This document shows, one piece after another, positions 20,721-27,500 of a stretch of 27,500 nt of DNA. The notes beneath the pieces are model-generated. The model searched no databases, was not told where the DNA came from, and worked only from the letters and a program-made list of their open reading frames with translations. This DNA comes from Glandiceps talaboti (lineage: Eukaryota > Hemichordata > Enteropneusta > Spengelidae). A program made the translations under genes and the position numbers. Each line of letters starts with the position of its first letter. Position 1 is the stretch's first letter. The stretch spans positions 16,082,806 to 16,110,305 of the forward strand of contig NC_135567.1 in NCBI RefSeq assembly GCF_964340395.1. Reading direction: 5' to 3'.

Positions 20721-21073
20721 TGTAACCTTAATTGCAGTACACCCAGACTGTAGAAATTTGAAATTTATTTAGAATAGACTATACAATGAATATCAAATGA
20801 TTGCAGCAAATTGTAAAAAAAAAAATCAGCTCATAAGCAATTTGCCATAACCATTGGTGAAAATTATTGTATTGTTTTCTTGCCACAGATCTAACCGAAG
20901 TAATGGTTGACAGGATAGACTGAAGATTATGGAATATACCATTCAATAATTGTTTTATTCCTCCTTCGGGTTTATGGTGAATTGGGATCACATACTTTTT
21001 GTCTCTGTAGTACAAAAGATACTAATAAAAATAGTCATATTGCATCGAACAATTCTGCCCTGCTTTGACCTTG

Positions 21074-21260
<187 letters not shown>

Positions 21261-21282
21261 TTATTTATTTATTTATTTATTT

Positions 21283-21321
<39 letters not shown>

Positions 21322-21767
21322 TTTGTTTATTTATTGTACTTGTTTTTTTTGCGACAACAGTGTGTTTATTAAATCTCAACTGGTTTTTAGACTAAACAAT
21401 GTAACCAGTTACCCTCTCTAACATTTAATAAATACATAAAACGGGTGAAACAATAGATTGCAAAAAAGGTCATCGAACGACCAGCAGGTATCAGTGTTTT
21501 AAATTCAGTAAAGTTTGTTAATAACACAAACTACCAGCTTATTCTAGAAAAAGGGCAATAAAATGTGTCTAGCATCCATAGTTTCGAAGTATTTGTATGG
21601 TCATTTGTAACCAGAAGAGTCCGTTGTATCATGAATAATTCAAGTATATCATTTTCATAGTTACGGGATGGAAATGTTGTTTCAGTCTATGTTAGAATGG
21701 TCATCAAATAACGACATGCACAATGTGGTTACACGCAGGGAACCGAGAAACCAACCATTATAATCAG
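21261..21767 (-). mobile_element. Retroposon with (AAAT)n tail, copy B
   Basis: Homologue of 12806-13310 in the same orientation. The (TTTA)n run at 21261-21335 is the tail seen from the other strand. The body shows small deletions relative to copy A. Its far end meets the 140-bp dispersed repeat at 21770 with almost no gap. Confidence 0.8.
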
Positions 21768-21769
21768 TT

Positions 21770-21908
21770 TATCTACCCCAAATAAATATAACAGTGGGTA
21801 AATGGGGAGTCAGGTAATATATTACAACTAGTCTGGGCCTGTCCCCTCACATATTTATATACAGAAATTCACAGCAAGGTACCCAATATGAATCCTGATA
21901 TATAATGT
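21770..21908 (-). repeat. Dispersed repeat, inverted partner of 18750-18887
   Basis: Reverse-complement copy, highly similar over its length. The two copies are about 3 kb apart, so a transcript spanning both could fold into a long hairpin. Confidence 0.85.
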
Positions 21909-22106
21909 ATTATGTACACACAATTAAAATTACAAATATACAGTTGATCAGTTATACTGCGCCAGTAGATGAAGAGTTTTTTGAAACGATATAAAAAATT
22001 AATACATTTTGTGTTGACAGGGATGTCATTCGAACGTTTAGCGCCCTAAATAAATAGAAAATTGACCTGGGTTCGATCTGGCATGACATGGATGCAGATT
22101 TTGATA

Positions 22107-22145
<39 letters not shown>

Positions 22146-22225
22146 CGTCGTTTAGGTGGTGGTAGTGGTGGTGAGAATTGCTCACAGTGATTGTTTGGTT
22201 CATTGTAAAATGCTTAACTCCATTT
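22107..22225. repeat. (TTG)n (GTG)n repeat with shared flank
   Basis: TTG units to about 22145, then GTG-like units, then GAATTGCTCACAGTGATTG and CTCCATTT. The same order follows the tract at 13926-14090, which implies a common dispersed element. Just upstream, GGGTTCGATCTGG near 22069 resembles a pol III B box, so a tRNA-derived SINE is possible. Confidence 0.75.
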
Positions 22226-22496
22226 TCATGGCATATGATAGCCTACCAGTTTTACCAATCATAACAATTTCATTTTCAATCACCCTTGCCATATCATGCG
22301 TTTTGAAACAGAAAGTATAGGATTTATACTACAATCGTTCTAAATGACAACCACAAAAATCGACTTACAGTATGTATTCACTAGAAACGAGTGCACAACG
22401 TTGAGAAATGTTTTCCAATAACTCTTCCCATGCAGCCTTGGAAATATACACGTGTCAGATTGTTGTCACTGTTCTAGATCATTTCATAGACACACA

Positions 22497-22499
<3 letters not shown>

Positions 22500-22587
<88 letters not shown>
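22500..22587. repeat. (GA)n microsatellite
   Basis: About 44 uninterrupted GA units. As with the first (GA)n tract, it lies downstream of a (TTG)n (GTG)n element. Confidence 0.97.
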
Positions 22588-22589
<2 letters not shown>

Positions 22590-22915
22590 AGACTGCAGAA
22601 CAAAATAATCTTGCACTGAATTTTATTCAACAATGCTAAATATTCCAGAACTAAAGTAAACGTGGATTACTGTCAAAATAGAATGTCCCCAAATGTAAAC
22701 AGTTGTCTTAACGCTAAATACTTGTGTGCATCTTTCCAAAATAAATACTTTCACAGTATGTCCTGGAATTAGCGTATGGTAATATAGTCATGCTTTTACT
22801 AAGGTGTAAGAGGGTCATGATGTATCATGTATGTTTTTATATTTATTAGATATTTGTTGTGAAATATCTTTGATGTTACTTTGAAATATACTCAACATGG
22901 GATTACAGAATGTGT
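22588..22915. other. Intergenic, nothing recognised
   Basis: Noncoding sequence between simple repeats. Confidence 0.45.
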
Positions 22916-22933
22916 TTTGTTGTTGTTATTGTT

Positions 22934-22966
<33 letters not shown>

Positions 22967-23010
22967 GCTGTTGTTTCTGTTGTTGTTGCTGCTGCTGCTG
23001 CTGTTGAAGC
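22916..23010. repeat. (TTG)n with (CTG)n trinucleotide repeat
   Basis: Irregular TTG units with ATT, CTG and TCTG variants. Its flanks do not match the other two TTG loci. Confidence 0.93.
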
Positions 23011-23417
23011 TACTGTTGTTGAAATGGATTCTTTGTAATTGTAAACTTGGTTTTGATTTGAGGTGTTATTTGGCTAGAAATGTACTTGAAATAATTTTAT
23101 AACATGACACCTTTGGTTCCCTTTCAAAGTAGTATTTCTTTTTAGACCCAGCTTTGAATTAGAATAAATCCTATTTACACCATATATCCCAAGAAAATAG
23201 TAACAGTTGTCATAATGGATGTATAACAGTCTTCAGATTTGGCCATAATCATCCATGTCACTGGTTTTCTATTTGGTATAATCTATTAGAAGAGAAAAGA
23301 AAAGCATGACATCGGGTGATACTATACAGGGATGACTTTGTTTTGTATCGTTTCGTTTTGTTTTGTCTTGTTTTATTTTATTTTAGTTAACTTTAGTTTG
23401 GTTTATTTTATGTTATT

Positions 23418-23571
23418 TCATTTCGTTTCGTTTCGTTTTTGTTTCGTTTCGTTTCGTTTCGTTTCGTTTCGTTTCGTTTCGTTTCGTTTCGTTTCGTTTC
23501 GTTTCGTTTCGTTTCATTTCGTTTCGTTTCATTTCGTTTCGTTTCTTTTCATTTCGTTTCGTTTCGTTTCA
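23418..23571. repeat. (TTTCG)n pentanucleotide satellite
   Basis: About 28 TTTCG units with a few TTTCA variants, preceded by TTTTG/TTTTA-rich pentamers from 23338. It makes artificial Phe-Arg-Phe-Val-Ser frames. Each unit contains a CpG, which is unusual in this AT-rich window. Confidence 0.96.
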
Positions 23572-24554
23572 TCTTACTTTCTTTTGTAATGAATGGAAAT
23601 ATCTGGAATCCAGATAACTGTTCTATGCTGATAATCAATTTTCGTTAAATTAAGTAAAAAAAGTACACCCACTCTCTACCGTGTGTATTTAATAACTGGG
23701 TGATACAATTCAGGAAACATGATGTGTAGCAACTTTCAAAGCTGGTGACCCCCCTTACATTTACAGTGGATACACTCTATTTAAACTCGAGTAGGCATTG
23801 TAAAACAAAGAATGAACAATTGGGTGGTAACAAATGTTATCACTTGAGCAACAAAGAAGACAGGGAGGAGAACAGATGAACTGAAATATATCAAGGGGAA
23901 TAGAAAAGAAAAGGGGAATACACATGCATTATGAAGTGGGAATTTTGAAATTTAGCGCATGGATATATGGGAAAATATCTGGGAACATGACGAATGCATA
24001 ATAGCTTTGCAATACAATGGTTGAACACATGTCAGGTACAGTAAAGATTCTTTTGTAAGATATTGCAGTTGAGTATGTGACCAAGGTGGTATAACACTGA
24101 TAATGGTAATCTATGTTAAGTGCAACTAGTAGAAATAAGTGAAATTACAGCTTATATCATGTAGGCATGGTGTTTCACTCTTTTGACATGACATTTAATA
24201 CACACACTCAGACAACTTCTAATGCAAAAGAAACAGTTACCTAAATGCCATGCACAGTGGGGATTCAAAAGTAGTCAAGTTGATATGTTGATTATGATCA
24301 GTTAGAAAATAAAAAATGCAGTTATTATAATCGTCAAGTCCACATGAAATATTTTTTTACTAGTAAATTGGTTCTACCGCACTGTGAAATCATTGCAGCG
24401 ATTATCAGTGTTCGATATGATTGAATCCTGCTGTGTTTATTGTGCCTCTGTTATTGTTAGTTTAGAGTTGAAACTTGTCCAGCTTTGTGTCAAAAACGTA
24501 ATATCCCATGAGTGGAACACCAAGCCTACATTATTTTAGTTACAAGGAACTTAC
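23572..24554. other. 3' side of the minus-strand WSC-like gene, terminal exon unresolved
   Basis: The last visible minus-strand domain exon leaves with TA in phase 2. Two acceptors below it could finish the gene. AACAATAACAG/A gives an immediate TAA and is followed within 10 bases by AATAAA. TTTCACAG/T adds six or seven residues (after the split Tyr codon, AVEPIY) before a TAG. Neither can be proven. The rest shows nothing recognised. Confidence 0.35.
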
Positions 24555-24842
24555 TAGAGGAATCTGTAGACTGCATTTGCCCATGGTCCACCTTGACCAT
24601 CAGGCAGGCAAAGGATAGAACCACTGAACTTGTCATAAGTGTCCTCGGCATCAGCACTTCCGGCACACCAGCCGCCATTTTGAACAGCGAAGTATTTATA
24701 CCCCTTGTCGTTGGCCACCACTGCGCATTTCTCGATGGGGTTGGCTCGTAAGTGATAAGAACCATCTAATCTAGGATCGGTACCTTCCAATGTTGCTATG
24801 GCTCTGTTAGCAGTGTCTCCATAGCAACCGACGTATTCATAT
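24555..24842 (-). CDS. WSC-like domain exon, 4-Cys type, minus-strand gene
   Basis: On the minus strand the acceptor TCGACAG ends at 24843 and the donor is CTA/GTAAGT at 24554. It is symmetric phase 2-2 and 288 bases long, the same length as 18414-18701. The module reads YEYVGCYGDTANRAIATLEG, then RLDGSYHLRANPIEKCAVVA, YFAVQNGGWCAGSADA, and a more diverged end (FSGSILCLPDGQGGPWANAV). It has four cysteines. If the donor is not used, the frame stops at TAG immediately. It is the last visible module of its gene. Confidence 0.87.
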
Positions 24843-25010
24843 CTGTCGATGGTAAACGACAAAATGAAATAAATCATTATTATTATTAAAGTTCAAGTTA
24901 AAGTTGTGAATGCGCGATGAAAGTCATTTCCAATCGCCATTGACCTTTGACCTTAGTGTCAGTTAACCAGTCTCACCGTTCATGTCTCAGTTCTCAACTT
25001 TTTTTTTTTT

Positions 25011-25311
25011 TTACGTATTTGAGAAATAAATAATAAAATCGCAAATATTGTGAAGTCTCACAAAAAATAGTGCATGTGGAAACTGACGTCAACTTAAAAA
25101 GTCAATGTGAAACTGTTCTTCCAATCTGTAATGGCTTTACATCTGATGAGAAGAAATAAATAACACAGAGATCATTTGGAAAACAATGGAAAACCTGAGC
25201 TAGACACATATGAAAAAAAAAATCTAATGAAAAAAAATCTATAGCTACCTGCGCCTCTTATTCTAAAATTGAGCGTAATTGGAACAATACAATATTTTTA
25301 TTAGGCCTAAT
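25011..25311. repeat. Dispersed repeat family, copy B (about 0.3 kb)
   Basis: Homologue of 11274-11554 in the same orientation, with a few indels. It fills most of the intron between two minus-strand domain exons and stops 16 bp before the donor of the neighbouring exon at 25327. Confidence 0.85.
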
Positions 25312-25326
25312 GTGGCAGGCTCTTAC

Positions 25327-25630
25327 CCTTGGCATTGACCGTAGTCGAGTCTATACACATTATTGGCCCATCCTCCCCCTTCACCGTCAGCTGCACACCC
25401 GTTGGATGTACCATATCTGTCATAGGTTGAACACGCGGTGGCGCTAGAGGCACACCAGCCACCATTTTGAACAGCAAAGCATTCAAATCCCCGACTGGCT
25501 GCTACAGTAGCACACTTGTCTATCGCATCAGCACGGGCAGTGTAACTTCCATCAAGTCTTGCATCACTGAGTTCTAGCGTCGGGATGGCACGTATTATAG
25601 TATCTCCATAGCAACCCATTGAAGTGTATC
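25327..25630 (-). CDS. WSC-like domain exon, 6-Cys type, minus-strand gene
   Basis: On the minus strand the acceptor TTTTTTCAG ends at 25631 and the donor is CAAGG/GTAAGA at 25326. It enters in phase 1 and leaves in phase 2, like 17613-17910, and is 304 bases long. The module reads GYTSMGCYGD, RAIPTLELSDARLDGSY, DAIDKCATVAASRGFEC, FAVQNGGWCASSATAC, then ADGEGGGWANNVYRL, and a tail DYGQCQG with an additional seventh cysteine. It joins in phase to 24842 (glycine codon). It is very similar at the DNA level to 26663-26968. Confidence 0.87.
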
Positions 25631-25683
25631 CTGAAAAAAATCCAAGAGATACATTTGATGTGGCTGTTTGAAAAGTTTGTTTG

Positions 25684-25706
25684 TGGGAGGGGAGGGGAGG
25701 AGGGGG
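25684..25706 (+). other. G-rich run with G-quadruplex pattern
   Basis: Four or more G-runs of 3 to 5 within 23 bases (GGGAGGGGAGGGGAGG...GGGGG), just upstream of the acceptor of exon 25630. In the transcript of the minus-strand gene it reads as a C-rich polypyrimidine stretch. Confidence 0.5.
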
Positions 25707-25905
25707 TAATAGAGAGCGTACTTCAATTAAACTGTTATTTTCAAGGTAAGGTGATTGTAGTCAACTTCGATGATTTGCAACATTCATTGTCATAGCAACA
25801 TCGACGATGTTAGTTACAGACACATTTCAGAAGCGTATTGTCAATCTAACTACACCAGAATATTTCAGTGTTTCAGAAAGCATAGACATCGACATATACA
25901 TCAGA

Positions 25906-26057
25906 ATAATTGATTGATTGATTGATTGATTGATTTATAGGTAAATTGACTTAGTTATTAATTAATCTATTTGTATTGATTGATTGGTTGATTTTTATTT
26001 ATTTTTAAGTGAGTAAGTAACTAACTAACTAATTAATTAACTAACTAAATAAATAAA

Positions 26058-26094
<37 letters not shown>

Positions 26095-26096
26095 AT
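25906..26096. repeat. Tetranucleotide tracts (ATTG)n, (AACT)n, (AAAT)n
   Basis: (ATTG)n at 25906-25935, ACTA/ATTA units near 26013-26040 and (AAAT)n at about 26045-26096, with less regular sequence between. Intronic to the minus-strand gene. Confidence 0.92.
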
Positions 26097-26662
26097 TGAA
26101 TAATGGGGAAAAATGATTGATATCACTGAATCCATTTAATAAAACAAAAGGGCATTCTGCAAATTTGTATGAAAATCTTTTAATTTAAGGACAGTCTTTT
26201 TCTTGAAACTAAACCACTGAAATAGCTCCCAAACCTCCAGGGCTCTGAAGGGGATATTTTAGGGCCCCTTAGTGGAGAGTGAAAAGGCTCACAGATATTA
26301 TTACATAACACCATTCGGTCCTTTATTGGACATTTCAACTTTATGTAGAATTAGTTGCTGGTCTCACCTATACTATAACATACACACTCGCACTCAACTC
26401 GATGGGGGCGAAATCAGGTGCAGTACAGACAGCTGAAAATTGTAGTAACCAACGCTAAATGGTCGTAAAGGATGTTCTATATCTAATGGCATTTAGAGTA
26501 AGTGAAATATTATGGGATAGGGGACGAGGGTTGAGAAAACTGGTGACTGTTATCCTATTTCTGGTTTTCAAATGAAAAAGAGACTATTTAATATGCGAAG
26601 GAAAATTTTCTTCCCGTGCCACCAATATTGTATGAGTCACCAAGGTTGATGGGTTCTATTAC

Positions 26663-26968
26663 CTCCTTCTACAGCTGATTTAGCCAGACGGTAAACATGG
26701 TTGGCCCATCCTCCCCCTTCACCATCAGCTGCGCATGCACTGGATGAACCATACGTGTCGTAGGTTGAACACGCGGTGGCGCTAGAGGCACACCATCCGC
26801 CATTTTGTACGGCAAAGCATTCAAATCCCCGTCCGGCTGCTACATTAGCACACTTGTGTATCGCATCAGCACGGGCAGTGTAACTCCCATCAAGTCTTAC
26901 ATCGCTGCCTTCAAGTGTAGGAATGGCACGAATAAAAGTATCCTTAAAACAACCAATTGAAGTGTAAT
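26663..26968 (-). CDS. WSC-like domain exon, 6-Cys type, minus-strand gene (first visible)
   Basis: This exon lacks any early ATG and is easily missed. On the minus strand the acceptor TTCCCCAG ends at 26969 and the donor is GGAG/GTAATA at 26662. It is symmetric phase 1-1, with 306 bases. The module reads YTSIGCFKDTFIRAIPTLEG, SDVRLDGSY, DAIHKCANVAAGRGFEC, FAVQNGGWCASSATAC, ADGEGGGWANHVYRL, then a linker AKSAVEG. It joins in phase to 25630. It has six cysteines. The entry phase 1 would fit a signal-peptide exon like 15817-15865, but none was found up to the window end. Confidence 0.87.
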
Positions 26969-27500
26969 CTGGGGAAAAAAACAGTGAAAGACAAATTAAT
27001 GATGTTTAAGTCATGAAATAAGTTTTTATTTGCTAAGTCTGACATTTTGAAAATTTAGGTATAGTTCTGTCATACGTTTTCAATCAGATGTCATTACAAA
27101 AAAAGCCTTTCAAATCATAAAACCCTGTGATGGAATTTTTTTTTTCCTTATTATTTATTTTGGAAAATTGCTATAACATACCGAAAAAAAGCACTTTTCG
27201 ATCACTATACCTGAATGCTTATGTTTACGAAATAGCCCCCACACCTCTAGTCCTGGTTACCCAGCCTCTCGCAGTTGGAGGCTCTGCCTACGAGACCACC
27301 CTAAACGAGAGTCTGTAGAAACGAGATTCGATCGAATTCGCCCCCACAGGAAGTCTATTTTAGAGCAGTGCATGCTGGGAAATACATCCAGTCCAACATT
27401 GTATGCTTAACGATTTAGGTACTTTATATAACTTTTCAAGCGATTGATTCATCTAATTACAATAATCAGGCCTCGCTAGCTCATTGACGCTATTGCATTG
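26969..27500. other. Upstream side of the minus-strand gene, no exon found
   Basis: No signal-peptide exon is visible on the minus strand. A GC-richer patch at 27240-27385 (CTGGTTACCCAGCCTCTCGC, then GCATGCTGGGAAATA) differs in composition from its surroundings and may be an interspersed repeat. No second copy exists in the window to confirm it. Confidence 0.35.

Noticed and set aside
22060-22105. tRNA gene or intact SINE head at the B-box-like GGGTTCGATCTGG
   Set aside because: No convincing A box at the right distance and no cloverleaf could be drawn by eye.
23332-23648. Phe-Arg-Phe-Val-Ser repeat frames
   Set aside because: Artefact of (TTTCG)n. No ordinary protein sequence surrounds it.
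24512-24751. Plus-strand frame over the minus-strand domain exon, and similar shadows at 17634-17876, 18491-18718 and 19633-19860
   Set aside because: Other-frame or opposite-strand shadows of the WSC-like exons, without the conserved motifs.

Overview
This is an AT-rich, intron-bearing metazoan window, not a bacterial one. Coding exons are short, carry GT/AG splice borders and are separated by introns of about 0.3 to 3.6 kb. The rest is dense in microsatellites, foldback elements and retroelement fragments. EGF-like and WSC-like secreted domains, Penelope-like retroelements and long (TATG)n, (GA)n and (TTG)n tracts suggest an invertebrate animal, possibly a marine deuterostome or cnidarian. 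The species cannot be fixed from the sequence alone.

Three protein-coding loci are well supported. (1) Plus strand, 2694-7452: the 3' part of a type I membrane receptor gene, with an EGF-like exon, a transmembrane exon and a long tyrosine-rich cytoplasmic exon; all splice phases agree (2, 1, 2). (2) Plus strand, from 15817 to at least 19829: a secreted protein with a TATA box, a signal-peptide exon and three exons that each encode one WSC-like module of about 95 residues (phases 1, 2, 2, 2); a short fourth downstream exon is possible. (3) Minus strand, 26968 down to 24555: a paralogous gene with three more WSC-like exons (phases 1, 1, 2, 2), whose 5' end lies outside the visible part. Loci 2 and 3 converge tail to tail. 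The modules fall into a 6-cysteine type (always first) and a 4-cysteine type (always later), and this split follows intron phase.

Between locus 1 and locus 2 lies a weaker, phase-compatible chain of three possible exons (8243-8390, 10079-10190, 10990-11168) from an unrecognised gene. A possible isolated minus-strand exon sits at 716-904.

Repeats fill the remainder. They comprise two 5'-truncated Penelope-like elements (12122-12806 and 16208-16920, both minus, both ending at a (CATA)n tract and both carrying a decayed hammerhead-like motif); two copies of a retroposon with an (AAAT)n tail (12806-13310 and 21261-21767); a dispersed 0.3-kb family (11274-11554 and 25011-25311); an inverted pair of about 140 bp (18750-18887 and 21770-21908); a 78-bp direct pair (5286-5363 and 5983-6060); three foldback or MITE-like elements; a dyad-symmetric minisatellite (3475-3755); and many simple repeats. 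Just upstream of the locus 2 TATA box, a partial tandem duplication triplicates a CCAAT-containing block.
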